Shown here: in pieces, positions 16,811-25,721 of the stretch
Numbering within the stretch: the first letter of the stretch is position 1
Layout of the letters: every line of letters starts with the position of its first letter
Assembly (NCBI RefSeq): GCF_003480255.1
Contig: NZ_QUIN01000005.1
Coordinates: 22,840 to 86,839, forward strand
Direction of reading: 5' to 3'
Source of the DNA: Erysipelatoclostridium sp. AM42-17
Lineage (GTDB): Bacteria > Bacillota_I > Bacilli_A > Erysipelotrichales > Coprobacillaceae
DNA: 64,000 nucleotides
The notes under the pieces: generated by a model
Database searches by the model: none
Told to the model about the DNA's origin: nothing
Seen by the model: the letters and a program-made list of their open reading frames with translations, nothing else
Position numbers and translations under genes: made by a program

Positions 16811-17729
16811 ATTAAAATTTGAAAAATATTATGAAGATTTAAAAGCATTAGATGTAGGTGATATTTTACAAGATGAACCCCTTTATAAACATACGACTTA
16901 TAAAGTAGGAGGACCTGCTAAAATCTTTATTAAAGTTAAAGATATTCAAGCACTTAGAAATATTATTAAGTATTGTCGTAAACATCGTATTCGTTTATTT
17001 GTTATTGGTAGAGGCTCTAATTTATTGTTTTCAGATAAAAGCTTTGATGGTATTATTGTTTCTTTAAATGATTATTTTAAACAATACACAATCAATGGAA
17101 ATGTTGTTAAAGCACAATGTGGAGTTTCTATGATTAAACTAGCCTATGAATGTGCTAAAGTTGGCTTGAGTGGTTTTGAATTTATGGGTGGAATACCTGG
17201 TAATATTGGTGGTGGTGTTTATATGAATGCCGGAGCCTATAAATCACAATTATCGCATGTTATTAAAAAAGTAACAATCTTAAATGAGCATTTAGAAACA
17301 GTGACGTTAACTAAGGAACAAATGCACTTTGGTTATCGTTATTCAATCTTACAAGATCAAAAGAAATGGATTGTTTTAGAAGTAGAATTTGAATTAGAAA
17401 CAAAAGATGTAAGTGAAATTACAGCTTTATTAGATAAGCGTAAAGAAAGAAGAATGTCCTCACAGCCATGGAATTTTCCTTGTGCGGGAAGTGTCTTTAG
17501 AAACCCGGTAGAAGGAAGTGCTTGGAAATATATTGATGATGCAGGGCTGAGAGGATATGAGATTGGTGGGGCTCAGGTTTCACCTAAACATTCTAACTTT
17601 ATCGTTAATAATGGTTATGCTAGTGCTAAAGATATTCATGATTTAATTTTCTATGTTCAACAAATTGTTCAAGAACAATTTGGAATCACTTTAAAACCAG
17701 AAGTATGTTTTATTAATTGGCAAGACTAA
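16803..17729 (+). CDS. murB: UDP-N-acetylenolpyruvoylglucosamine reductase
   Basis: FAD enzyme that reduces enolpyruvyl-UDP-GlcNAc to UDP-MurNAc. The protein has 308 residues. TTYKVGGPAKIFI leads, then the FAD-binding IGRGSNLLFSD and the FMGGIPGNIGGGVYMNAGAY motif. RYSILQ, the catalytic serine in CAGSVFRNP and the final Glu in KPEVCFI are also present; this is the type II (Gram-positive) form. Its stop overlaps the divIB ATG by one base. Confidence 0.97.
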   Translation: MNKLKFEKYYEDLKALDVGDILQDEPLYKHTTYKVGGPAKIFIKVKDIQALRNIIKYCRKHRIRLFVIGRGSNLLFSDKSFDGIIVSLNDYFKQYTINGNVVKAQCGVSMIKLAYECAKVGLSGFEFMGGIPGNIGGGVYMNAGAYKSQLSHVIKKVTILNEHLETVTLTKEQMHFGYRYSILQDQKKWIVLEVEFELETKDVSEITALLDKRKERRMSSQPWNFPCAGSVFRNPVEGSAWKYIDDAGLRGYEIGGAQVSPKHSNFIVNNGYASAKDIHDLIFYVQQIVQEQFGITLKPEVCFINWQD

Positions 17730-18493
17730 TGAAAAAGCAAAAACAAAAAGTCATTTATAATGAACATGATTATAATCAAGTACAAACAATGCGTCGAAAA
17801 ATAAGAAACAAAAAGAAAAAAAGAAGACGTAGAGCTTTGGCTTTATTGATTATAATTGTTGCTTTTGTTGCTTTTTTGATGAGTGATTATAGTAAGATTA
17901 AATCAATTGATGTCACTGGAAATGAAAGGGTTTCTACTGACTATATTTTAAAAAATATCTCTGTACAAAAGAAAAAAACATTTATTTTTTCTATGAGTTG
18001 TCGACAAACAGAAAAAGAAATAGAAAAATTAGATTTTGTTAAAAAGGCAAATGTAAAAAAATCTTTATTAGGGCATGTTGATATTGATATTGTTGAATCA
18101 CAACCACTTACATACGCAAAGATGAATAATGTATTGTATATCGTTGATGAAACAGGAAAAGTGATTAAAGATGAAAATCAATCTTGGCTAAGTTATGTTC
18201 AACGTTGTCCGGAAGCCTTAGAATTTGATGAAGATACATTAGTAAGATTTGCTAAAAATTATAAAAAAATCTCTTCGGTAGTGAGAAATCGTATTTCTGC
18301 TATCACGTTACTTAAAGAATCTAATGATCCAGATAAATGTCAGTTAGAATTGGATGATGGAAAAATATTTTATGTAAGAATTGACCAAATGGAAAAACAA
18401 CTTACATCAAATAATTATTATTTAGTTATAAAAAAATATCCAGATGCAAAACATTATGATTTTCTAGGTCGAAATGTCTATGTAAATCAATAA
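17729..18493 (+). CDS. divIB: Cell-division protein DivIB/FtsQ
   Basis: Bitopic division protein that helps recruit FtsL/DivIC and regulates septal synthesis. The protein has 254 residues. The N-terminal 35 residues are very basic (KKKKRRRR run), then one membrane helix (about 39-56), then the POTRA domain IKSIDVTGNERVSTDYILKNI and a beta domain. The ATG at 17729 shares a base with the murB stop; the in-frame TTG at 17717 would add four residues. Last gene before a terminator. Confidence 0.93.
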   Translation: MKKQKQKVIYNEHDYNQVQTMRRKIRNKKKKRRRRALALLIIIVAFVAFLMSDYSKIKSIDVTGNERVSTDYILKNISVQKKKTFIFSMSCRQTEKEIEKLDFVKKANVKKSLLGHVDIDIVESQPLTYAKMNNVLYIVDETGKVIKDENQSWLSYVQRCPEALEFDEDTLVRFAKNYKKISSVVRNRISAITLLKESNDPDKCQLELDDGKIFYVRIDQMEKQLTSNNYYLVIKKYPDAKHYDFLGRNVYVNQ

Positions 18494-18502
18494 AAAAGTA
18501 TG

Positions 18503-18543
18503 AAGTCATGATAAAAGAAGCCTTTAATTATCATGACTTTTAT
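18503..18543 (+). terminator. Terminator after divIB
   Basis: A perfect 12-bp stem AAGTCATGATAA / TTATCATGACTT with a 13-base loop, followed by TTTT. Confidence 0.75.
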
Positions 18544-18580
18544 GCTATTATTTATATATATGTAACAAGGGGAGATTGAC

Positions 18581-19852
18581 GTGGAAGATATATATGCAGT
18601 TTTAGATATTGGTAGTGCAACAATAGAATTATTAGTTGGCGAAGTTGTCAATTCTAATTTGAATGTATTGTTCGCAAAAAAATTACCAAGTCATGGAGTA
18701 AAAAAAGGCATTGTTGAAGATGATCGTTTTTTAATTCGTGATATTCAAAAACTTGTTCAAGAAGCTAATGAATTTCTTGAATGTGATATCAAAGCGGTGG
18801 GATTGAATATTCCAACGATTAAATCGAAACTTTATCAAAGTGATAGTAGTATTTCTTTGAATGAAGGTGCCAAAGTTACATGTGAAGATGTTGTCAGAGT
18901 GTTAAAACTTGCAACTAAATTTAAAAGATCTAAGGAAGAAGAAGTGGTATCGGTTGTACCAGTGAGATTCCATAGTGATAGTGGGGCAACAACGACAGCC
19001 CCAATAGGTAAAACATCTAGAAATTTAATTGTTGATGCTTTAGTCATGACAACACAAAAACAACTTTTATATCCTTATTTGGCAGCAGTAGAAAAAGCAG
19101 GTTTAGAAGTTATTGAAATTTGCATTAATGCTTATTCTTGTGCTAAAGAAGCCTTTGATGCAGTTTACTTACAAGAAGGGGCTTTATTAATTGATATGGG
19201 ATATAAAACATCAACAATCTCATTTTATAAAGATGGGTATTTAAAATATTTAACAGTTTGTCCGGTTGGGGGATATGATTTTACACGTAGTATTGCTCAA
19301 AATTTCCAAATATCAATGAATCAAGCAGAAACTTACAAGATTAAATATGGTTCATTAGATTATACAATTGGACAAGAAGATATTATTCATACAACATATA
19401 TGCGTGATGGCAGAAAAGACTACACTCAAAAAGATTTAGCTAAAATACTAGCAGATACAGCAGTTGAGGTCCTTAATGTGATTAAAGAAAAGATTAAGAT
19501 TATTGATGATAATCGTACTTATGAGACTTTAATTGTTGGTGGTGGTGGAGAACTTGAACTTTTAGATCAAATTGCTGGAGAGGTTCTTGAAGCGCCAGTT
19601 AGACTTTATCGACCTGATATTATAGGTATTCGTGATATGGCATTTGTTTCATCAGTAGGAATGATTTTTTATATGATGGATCGTGCTAAAGTATTAGGAC
19701 CTTATGATCGATCATTAGTTTTACCCGATGTATCAGCGACAATGTCAATGCGATTAAAAGGTTTAACAAAGAACAAGGATAGACATCACGATGTTAAAAA
19801 TACATCAAGATTTAATAAATTATTAGACACTTTCTTTAGTGAAGAAGATTAA
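18581..19852 (+). CDS. ftsA: Cell-division actin homologue FtsA
   Basis: Membrane-tethering partner of FtsZ. The protein has 423 residues. Actin-fold phosphate 1 motif [13 protein letters not shown] is near residue 8, the SHS2-type 1C subdomain follows, then [15 protein letters not shown] and the adenosine motif [12 protein letters not shown]. The C-terminus ends in a short basic/hydrophobic segment ([10 protein letters not shown]) fitting an amphipathic membrane helix. GTG start with AAGGGGA 8 bp upstream. Next gene is ftsZ. Confidence 0.94.
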   Translation: MEDIYAVLDIGSATIELLVGEVVNSNLNVLFAKKLPSHGVKKGIVEDDRFLIRDIQKLVQEANEFLECDIKAVGLNIPTIKSKLYQSDSSISLNEGAKVTCEDVVRVLKLATKFKRSKEEEVVSVVPVRFHSDSGATTTAPIGKTSRNLIVDALVMTTQKQLLYPYLAAVEKAGLEVIEICINAYSCAKEAFDAVYLQEGALLIDMGYKTSTISFYKDGYLKYLTVCPVGGYDFTRSIAQNFQISMNQAETYKIKYGSLDYTIGQEDIIHTTYMRDGRKDYTQKDLAKILADTAVEVLNVIKEKIKIIDDNRTYETLIVGGGGELELLDQIAGEVLEAPVRLYRPDIIGIRDMAFVSSVGMIFYMMDRAKVLGPYDRSLVLPDVSATMSMRLKGLTKNKDRHHDVKNTSRFNKLLDTFFSEED

Positions 19853-19874
19853 TATAAAAAGCGAGGATAAACGA

Positions 19875-20960
19875 ATGAATGAAGAATTAGATTTTGAACA
19901 AGTTGCAAAAATAAAAGTCATCGGTGTTGGTGGCGGTGGAAATAACGCTGTAAATAGAATGGTAGAAGAAGGAGTAAGAGGTGTTGAATTTTATGTAGCT
20001 AATACAGATGTTCAAGTTCTTCGCCGTTCGCCAGTAGAAAATAAAATTGTTTTAGGTAAAGATTTAACTAAAGGATTAGGAGCAGGTGGAAATCCAGAAG
20101 TTGGGAAAAAAGCTGCTTTAGAATCAGAAGCTGAAATTAGAAAAGTGCTTGAAGGTGCTGATATGGTCTTTATCGCTGCTGGTATGGGTGGTGGAACTGG
20201 TACCGGTGCTGCACCTGTGTTCGCAAAAATTGCTCGTGAAATTGGAGCGTTAACTGTTGGGGTTATTACTAAACCTTTTACCTTTGAAGGTATGAAACGT
20301 AAAAAACAATCTATTGCTGGAATTGATGAATTACGTGCTAATGTAGATAGTATTATTGTGGTATCAAATGATCGTTTATTACAACTTATCGGTGGCAGAC
20401 CAATGCAAGAAGCTTTTAGAGAAGCTGATAATGTATTGCGTCAAGGTGTTCAAACTATTACTGATTTAATTGCTGTACCAGCATTCATTAATCTTGATTT
20501 CGCTGATGTTTGTGCGGTTATGAAAAATAGAGGAAATGCATTAATTGGTATTGGTATGTCATCAGGTGATGATAAAGCTAAAGAAGCAGCAAAACGTGCT
20601 ATTTCTTCACCTTTATTAGAAGTATCTGTAGCTGGTGCTAAAGATGCTATTATTAATGTTACTGGTGGACCTAATATTTCATTATTTGATGCTAATATTG
20701 CTCTTGAAACAATTACTCAAGAAGTTGGTGATGATATTAATACTTATTTAGGTATTGCTATTAATGAAAATCTTGATGATGATATTATTGTTACTGTTAT
20801 TGCTACAGGATTTGAAGATGAAAAAGATGATGTTCAAGTACAACCATCTATTATTTCATCTGATGATGGATCATCATTTACTTCTTTTGGTTCAAATGAT
20901 GATGTGGAAGATGAAGACGATGATTTTCCACCAGCATTTATTAAAAATAGAAGAATTTAA
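19875..20960 (+). CDS. ftsZ: Cell-division tubulin homologue FtsZ
   Basis: GTPase that forms the Z ring. The protein has 361 residues. [17 protein letters not shown] is the N-terminal nucleotide motif, [13 protein letters not shown] the tubulin signature, and NLDFADV the T7 catalytic loop. A short acidic linker leads to a C-terminal peptide [11 protein letters not shown] that would bind FtsA and SepF. I chose ATG 19875 (GCGAGGA 7 bp upstream); an in-frame start at 19839 would overlap ftsA and has no ribosome site. Confidence 0.98.
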   Translation: MNEELDFEQVAKIKVIGVGGGGNNAVNRMVEEGVRGVEFYVANTDVQVLRRSPVENKIVLGKDLTKGLGAGGNPEVGKKAALESEAEIRKVLEGADMVFIAAGMGGGTGTGAAPVFAKIAREIGALTVGVITKPFTFEGMKRKKQSIAGIDELRANVDSIIVVSNDRLLQLIGGRPMQEAFREADNVLRQGVQTITDLIAVPAFINLDFADVCAVMKNRGNALIGIGMSSGDDKAKEAAKRAISSPLLEVSVAGAKDAIINVTGGPNISLFDANIALETITQEVGDDINTYLGIAINENLDDDIIVTVIATGFEDEKDDVQVQPSIISSDDGSSFTSFGSNDDVEDEDDDFPPAFIKNRRI

Positions 20961-20988
20961 ATAAGCTAACAACGTTAGCTTATTTTTT
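20960..20988 (+). terminator. Terminator after ftsZ
   Basis: An 11-bp perfect stem AATAAGCTAAC / GTTAGCTTATT with loop AAC, then T run. Confidence 0.85.
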
Positions 20989-21006
20989 AAAAAGGGGGAT
21001 ATATTA

Positions 21007-21780
21007 ATGAAAACAGTAGGATTTATAGGAATGGGGAATATGGCTGGAGCAATTGCCAGTGGTATTGTAAAAAGTGGGTTTATTGAAGGAAATCTTGTTT
21101 ATGCGTATGATATTGATCAAACAAAACTTGATCAAATGAAACAAAATTATCAAATTAATCCAACGAAAAGTGAACTTGAAATTGTTAAAACATGTGATGT
21201 GATTGTTATGGCAGTTAAACCACAGGTTGTAGAATCAGTAATGGATAAAATTAAAAATGATGTTGGCAACAAACCAATTATTTCAATTGTATCAGGTTAT
21301 AGCTATGATCGTTATGAACAATTAATGCCAGGGACACATCATCTTACAATTATGCCAAATACACCTGCAAAAGTGTTACAAGGGATGACATTGTTTGAAA
21401 AAACAAATTCACTTACAAAAGAAGAATTCGATTTTGCTTGTAAGATGTTTGAAAGTATCGGAGAAGTAGAAGTAATTGAAAATCATTACATGGTAGGAGC
21501 TGGTGCTTTAACTGGTTGTGGTCCGGCATTTGTTTATATGTTTATTGAAGCTTTGGCTGATGGTGCTGTTTTGCAAGGATTACCAAGAGATCTTGCTTAT
21601 CGTCTTGCAAGTCAAATGGTACTTGGAAGTGCTGATATGGTTAAAGAAACAAAACTACATCCAGGTGTTTTAAAAGATCAGGTATGTTCACCAGGTGGGA
21701 TTACGATTAAAGGTGTAAAAGCACTTGAAAGAGGATCTTTTAGAAATAGTGTAATGGATGCTATCATTGAATCAAAATAG
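21007..21780 (+). CDS. proC: Pyrroline-5-carboxylate reductase
   Basis: Last step of proline synthesis using NAD(P)H. The protein has 257 residues. N-terminal Rossmann motif GFIGMGNMAGAIASG, VMAVKPQ, IMPNTPA, and the C-terminal dimer domain with LTGCGPAFVYMFIEALADGAVLQGLP and SPGGITIKGVKALE, which ends in the expected place. Strong AAGGGGGA site. Monocistronic between two terminators; its placement between ftsZ and sepF resembles the order in several Gram-positives. Confidence 0.97.
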   Translation: MKTVGFIGMGNMAGAIASGIVKSGFIEGNLVYAYDIDQTKLDQMKQNYQINPTKSELEIVKTCDVIVMAVKPQVVESVMDKIKNDVGNKPIISIVSGYSYDRYEQLMPGTHHLTIMPNTPAKVLQGMTLFEKTNSLTKEEFDFACKMFESIGEVEVIENHYMVGAGALTGCGPAFVYMFIEALADGAVLQGLPRDLAYRLASQMVLGSADMVKETKLHPGVLKDQVCSPGGITIKGVKALERGSFRNSVMDAIIESK

Positions 21781-21804
21781 ACCAGAGTTTTTACTCTGGT
21801 TTTT
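21781..21804 (+). terminator. Terminator after proC
   Basis: ACCAGAGT, loop TTTT, ACTCTGGT, then TTTT; starts immediately after the stop. Confidence 0.85.
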
Positions 21805-21870
21805 GCTTAATTTATTTTTTTAGTGAACATTTCTTAAAATTTAAGGTACAATAATGTTGAGGTGAAAGAT

Positions 21871-22176
21871 ATGCTAGAAAATATAAAAAGCTGGTTATTT
21901 GATGAAAGTGGCGAAGATAATCAACAAGAGAGTCATCAAATCAAAAATGAAGTTGTACGATGGAATGTGAATAATATAGATCAATTAGATAGTATTGGTG
22001 ATGATTTTAAAAATCATAAAATTATTGTCTGTACTTTTAACGACAATGTTATTAAAAGAGCATTAGATTTTATATCTGGACTATGTTATGTTTTACAATA
22101 TCAAGATATTAAAATCAATGATGATACGTATATGTTTTTACCATCATATATTAGTTATGAATCAAAGGGGCAATAA
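21871..22176 (+). CDS. SepF-like protein, short divergent paralogue
   Basis: A 101-residue protein. N-terminus MLENIKSWLFDESGED parallels the SepF membrane-binding start ([15 protein letters not shown] of the second copy at 26817). Residues 35-95 keep the SepF core: a beta strand, KRALDFISGLCYVLQYQDIKI (equivalent to [21 protein letters not shown]) and a final strand. The conserved glycine-rich part after the last strand is altered and the linker shorter. I chose ATG 21871 with GAGGTGA in front. SepF bundles FtsZ and anchors it to the membrane; this copy may modify that or be sporulation-related. Confidence 0.78.
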   Translation: MLENIKSWLFDESGEDNQQESHQIKNEVVRWNVNNIDQLDSIGDDFKNHKIIVCTFNDNVIKRALDFISGLCYVLQYQDIKINDDTYMFLPSYISYESKGQ

Positions 22177-22191
22177 GTATTGCTCTTTTTA
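22168..22191 (+). terminator. Terminator after the short SepF-like gene
   Basis: GGGCAATA...TATTGCTC stem, partly in the stop region, followed by TTTTT. Confidence 0.65.
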
Positions 22192-22220
22192 GTTGTGAGG
22201 AAAAGACGCATATTTATGAA

Positions 22221-22250
22221 TTGAAAAGGAATAAATACATAGGGTATAAT
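22221..22250 (+). promoter_or_regulatory. Promoter of the AAA-ATPase/PD-(D/E)XK gene
   Basis: TTGAAA, 18 bp, TATAAT; 25 bp before the ATG at 22276. Confidence 0.7.
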
Positions 22251-22275
22251 ACAAATAGGAAAGAGAGTTGATTGT

Positions 22276-23919
22276 ATGAAATTAGTCCCTACAGGAATTG
22301 AAAACTTTAAAGACATGATTGACAAAGATGCATACTATGTAGATAAAACAGATCTTATAAGTAATGTTTTAAATGAACAGGTTGTTTTATATACTAGACC
22401 AAGAAGATTTGGTAAGACTCTTAATATGTCGATGCTTTATTATTTCTTTTCTATCAAAGAAAAAGAAAATGCTTATTTGTTTGATAACTTAAATATTTCA
22501 AAAAACAAAGATGCACTAAAGCATCAAAATCAATATCCTGTTATTTTTATCTCTTTAAAAGATATGAAAAATAATTCTTATGAAGGACAAATGATTAGAT
22601 TTAAAGAAATTATTTGTTTATGTGCGAAAAACTATCTTGAATTACTTGATGGTGATGATTTATTGGGTTCTGAAAAAGAATTGTTTCAAAGATATGTTGA
22701 TAATAAAATGTGTGATGATGAATTAGAAAGTGCATTATTTAACATTTCATATTATCTTCGTAAATATTATCATCAAAAAGTCATCATTCTTATTGATGAA
22801 TATGATGTTCCATTACAATCAGCTTATCAAAACAACTACTATGAGGATATGGTTAACTTTTTAAGAAATGTCTTTTCGATGGCTTTAAAAACAAACGATG
22901 CCTTAGAAAAGGGGATTATGACCGGATGTTTACGTATTTCTAAAGAAAGTATCTTTACGGGATTAAATAATTTTAGTTCTTATTCTATTTTAAATAATAT
23001 CAGTAATGAATATTTTGGTTTTACTGAAAGAGAAGTGAAACAGTTATTAAAAGACTATCACTTATCTTCGTATATGGACGAAGTTAAAGAATGGTATGAT
23101 GGCTATTTGTTTGGAAATTTAGAAATATACAATCCATGGAGTACGCTAACTTATGTAAAAAACAAGATATATGATGCTTGTTTCAAACCTGCATCATTTT
23201 GGGCTAATACGAGCAGTAATGACTTGGTAATCAATTATATTCAAAATGGTGATGATGAACTTCATAATGAATTTGAACAACTTATTCAAGGACATGCATT
23301 AACGAAGTATATTAAACCAGAACTGACATATCGAGAAATGGATAATATTAATAATGTATACAGTTTTTTATTACTTACAGGATATTTAAAAGTCATTAAG
23401 AATTTAGGAGAAAATCAGTATCAATTAGTGATTCCTAATAAAGAAGTCTATGAAATTTATAAACAGTCATTTATGAGTTATTTTGAAGACTATACAAGCA
23501 GTAGAAAGAATGAACTTTATCAAATGCTTATGAATGGTCAAATACGAGAAGCAAATGAATTGTTAAATGATATTTTATCTAGAAGTATTAGTTATTATGA
23601 TAACGAGGAAAGTTTCTATCATGGATTTTTAGTAGGATTATTTAGTGGAAAGATGTTAAAATCAAATAGAGAAGCAATGAATGGACGGTTTGATATATGC
23701 ATATTACCAAGACAAATATTTCAAATAGCACTTATATTAGAATGTAAACATTCTAGTCGAGTGAAAGACTTGATTAAAGATGCAAAAGAAGGGGCAAAAC
23801 AAATCGTTGAACAAAGATATATGGATGAAGTGATTAATGATGGATATCCAAATGTAAAAGGATATGGTATCTCTTTTCATAAAAAACAATGTTATCTTGT
23901 TGAAGTGGATAAAGAATAA
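22276..23919 (+). CDS. AAA-ATPase-like / PD-(D/E)XK nuclease-superfamily protein
   Basis: A 547-residue protein of the common AAA-ATPase_like + PDDEXK_9 pair. N-terminal signature is VPTGIENFKDMIDKDAYYVDKTDLI, the Walker-A-like loop RPRRFGKTLNMSML lies near residue 41, and the Walker B-like IILIDEYDVPLQSA near 173. The C-terminal nuclease-like fold ends with DICILPRQIFQIALILECKHS, carrying the D...ExK pattern. These genes occur in many copies in anaerobic gut bacteria; function is unproven and may involve mobile elements or defence. It has its own promoter and breaks the dcw/sporulation gene order, so it is probably an insertion. Confidence 0.88.
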   Translation: MKLVPTGIENFKDMIDKDAYYVDKTDLISNVLNEQVVLYTRPRRFGKTLNMSMLYYFFSIKEKENAYLFDNLNISKNKDALKHQNQYPVIFISLKDMKNNSYEGQMIRFKEIICLCAKNYLELLDGDDLLGSEKELFQRYVDNKMCDDELESALFNISYYLRKYYHQKVIILIDEYDVPLQSAYQNNYYEDMVNFLRNVFSMALKTNDALEKGIMTGCLRISKESIFTGLNNFSSYSILNNISNEYFGFTEREVKQLLKDYHLSSYMDEVKEWYDGYLFGNLEIYNPWSTLTYVKNKIYDACFKPASFWANTSSNDLVINYIQNGDDELHNEFEQLIQGHALTKYIKPELTYREMDNINNVYSFLLLTGYLKVIKNLGENQYQLVIPNKEVYEIYKQSFMSYFEDYTSSRKNELYQMLMNGQIREANELLNDILSRSISYYDNEESFYHGFLVGLFSGKMLKSNREAMNGRFDICILPRQIFQIALILECKHSSRVKDLIKDAKEGAKQIVEQRYMDEVINDGYPNVKGYGISFHKKQCYLVEVDKE

Positions 23920-24001
23920 AGGCAAACGATCATATTCATTATTTGAATATTGAATTATTTTTCCGTTATGGTAATATACTGACTGTAGGTGGTTTTCCAT
24001 C

Positions 24002-24097
24002 AAAAAGCGGTGTACCCTACCATAACTAAGTGGGAGCTAAAAAAGCGGTGTACCCCACCATAACCAAGTGGGAACTAAAAAAGCGGTGTACGCTACC
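24002..24097. repeat. Three 38-bp tandem repeat units
   Basis: Units begin at GCGGTGTAC at 24007, 24045 and 24083 (period 38). Units 1 and 2 match nearly perfectly (AAAAAGCGGTGTACC, then CATAAC, AAGTGGGA and CTA); unit 3 agrees only for about 16 bases. In each of the first two units CCYAC can pair with GTGGG, and the one difference in this stem (T/C) keeps pairing in RNA. This fills most of the 320-base gap between the AAA gene and spoIIGA. No ORF is credible there. Confidence 0.75.
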
Positions 24098-24137
24098 AAT
24101 TTAATGTAACATTGAAAAAATGCGAACTAAAAAGAAG

Positions 24138-24161
24138 GCATTCCAATTTGGAATGCTTTTT
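24138..24161 (+). terminator. Terminator downstream of the 38-bp repeats
   Basis: GCATTCCA, loop ATT, TGGAATGC, TTTTT. It isolates spoIIGA from transcription coming from the AAA gene or the repeats. Confidence 0.8.
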
Positions 24162-24192
24162 AAGTAAATGAATTTTAATATTCTATCTTTAA

Positions 24193-24226
24193 TACGACAT
24201 CCTTTTTATTACAATCAAGCTATGAT
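24193..24226 (+). promoter_or_regulatory. Candidate Spo0A-controlled promoter of spoIIGA
   Basis: TACGACA at 24193-24199 is the reverse of TGTCGTA, 6 of 7 bases of the Spo0A box TGTCGAA. A TATGAT -10 follows at 24221-24226, 22 bp before the start codon. In B. subtilis spoIIG is directly activated by Spo0A-P bound near -35. By eye only. Confidence 0.45.
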
Positions 24227-24242
24227 AATAAGGGGTGTCAAG

Positions 24243-24980
24243 ATGGATGTATATATAGAAATTACCTACTTGATTAATTTAATTGTTTTAATGATTGTTT
24301 TTGAAATGATGATCATGTTATTAAATTTAAATTGGTCTTTTAAAAGAATATGTGGCTATAGTTTTATATGTAATCTCTCATTAATGATGATATATATTGA
24401 TTTATATAAAATTGTCCCCTTAATAATATGGCTTATCATATTTGCTTTTTTATTTAAAAAACAACTTTTTTTATATTATCCTACTTTTTTAACTCTCTAT
24501 TTTTCTGTTTTATATTTTATAAAAGAACTTGTTGAAGATGGTTTTATATATCATAGCATCTTGATTATTCCCACTACTTATTATGCAATGAGTTTATTTG
24601 TGGTTGGTTTGTTTTTTTCTATGATTCAAGGAATATATTGTTTTTATTTGAAAAAGAAATTAACGAATCAACGTTTTTGTTATCAAATGAAAATGGAGTA
24701 TCTTCATCATCAATACCAAATAACAGGTTTTTTAGATACTGGAAATGAGACTTATTATCATGGGTTTCCTTTAATTATTATAAAAAAAGAAATCTTAAAA
24801 GAATATCAGGTTATTGATCATTTGCTGATTACTTCACCAACCCATTTAGAGATAGAAATTATTATGATTGATACACTTACTATTAATCATCAACGATTAA
24901 ATCATATTTATGCAGGCATAATAAGTCAGATTCAATATGATTGTTTATTAAATAAACAATTGATGGGAGGAATCTTATGA
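24243..24980 (+). CDS. spoIIGA: Sporulation sigma-E processing peptidase SpoIIGA
   Basis: Membrane aspartyl protease that cleaves pro-SigE in the mother cell after a signal from SpoIIR. The protein has 245 residues, against about 309 in B. subtilis. It starts [15 protein letters not shown] as in the family, has about five N-terminal membrane segments (to about residue 140), and carries the catalytic motif GFLDTGN in the cytoplasmic domain. I chose ATG 24243 (AGGGGTG 5-6 bp upstream); the in-frame ATG at 24168 lacks a ribosome site. Its stop overlaps sigE, its substrate. Confidence 0.92.
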   Translation: MDVYIEITYLINLIVLMIVFEMMIMLLNLNWSFKRICGYSFICNLSLMMIYIDLYKIVPLIIWLIIFAFLFKKQLFLYYPTFLTLYFSVLYFIKELVEDGFIYHSILIIPTTYYAMSLFVVGLFFSMIQGIYCFYLKKKLTNQRFCYQMKMEYLHHQYQITGFLDTGNETYYHGFPLIIIKKEILKEYQVIDHLLITSPTHLEIEIIMIDTLTINHQRLNHIYAGIISQIQYDCLLNKQLMGGIL

Positions 24981-25675
24981 TGTGGAAATGGCTTAGGGAA
25001 TTAATAAATCATCATACATTTTTATATTATATTGGTCATCGTGATATCTTACCGGCACCGCTTAAAGGAAAAGAAGAATTAGACATGATTTTAAAAGCAG
25101 AACAAGGTGACTTATATGCAAGAGATCAGCTAATTGAACATAATTTACGGTTAGTTGTTTATGTGGCTAAAAGATATGATCATAATAATTCAGGTCATAT
25201 TGAGGATTTAATAAGCATTGGTACGATAGGATTAGTTAAAGCAATCAATACTTTTAAAAGTGATAAAAATATTAAGCTTGCTACTTATGCATCACGTTGT
25301 ATTGAAAATGAAATTTTAATGTTTTTAAGAAAAAATAATAAATTAAGATATGAAATATCTTTAGATGAACCTTTAAATGTTGATTATGATGGTAATGAAC
25401 TTTTACTAAGTGATATTGTTGGAACTGATGATGATTTAATAGAACAAGAAATTTTAAAAAGTGATCAAAAAAAGATGTTTTATGATGCTTTAAAAGATCT
25501 CAATGATCGAGAAAAAGAAATTTTGATTTTAAGATATGGCTTAAGTAACCAAGATGAACTTACTCAAAAAGATGTCGCTTCATTAATGGGAATATCACAA
25601 TCTTATATTTCTCGTTTAGAAAAGAAAATTATCAAAAAATTAAGACAACAATTAAATTATAACGAAACAAAATAA
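24977..25675 (+). CDS. sigE: Sporulation mother-cell sigma factor SigE (pro-protein)
   Basis: Early mother-cell sigma factor, 232 residues. The cleavage region [15 protein letters not shown] matches the pro-SigE site of B. subtilis (YYIGGSEALPPPL), but the pro-peptide before it is about ten residues shorter. Region 2 is [12 protein letters not shown]...[13 protein letters not shown]...[19 protein letters not shown]; region 4 is [28 protein letters not shown] 24977 overlaps the spoIIGA stop (GGGAGG 6 bp upstream); ATG 24980 is equally possible. This gene pair shows the organism has the core sporulation programme. Confidence 0.96.
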   Translation: MMWKWLRELINHHTFLYYIGHRDILPAPLKGKEELDMILKAEQGDLYARDQLIEHNLRLVVYVAKRYDHNNSGHIEDLISIGTIGLVKAINTFKSDKNIKLATYASRCIENEILMFLRKNNKLRYEISLDEPLNVDYDGNELLLSDIVGTDDDLIEQEILKSDQKKMFYDALKDLNDREKEILILRYGLSNQDELTQKDVASLMGISQSYISRLEKKIIKKLRQQLNYNETK

Positions 25676-25721
25676 AAGTATAGAATTGTCAAAAAGGCTC
25701 AAAATATGATTGGTGATGATA

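Noticed and set aside
19839..19874. Longer FtsZ start overlapping ftsA
   Set aside because: The ATG at 19875 has a proper ribosome site and gives the normal FtsZ N-terminus.
24002..24097. CRISPR array
   Set aside because: The units are directly joined with no unique spacers, only about 2.5 copies, and there are no cas genes.
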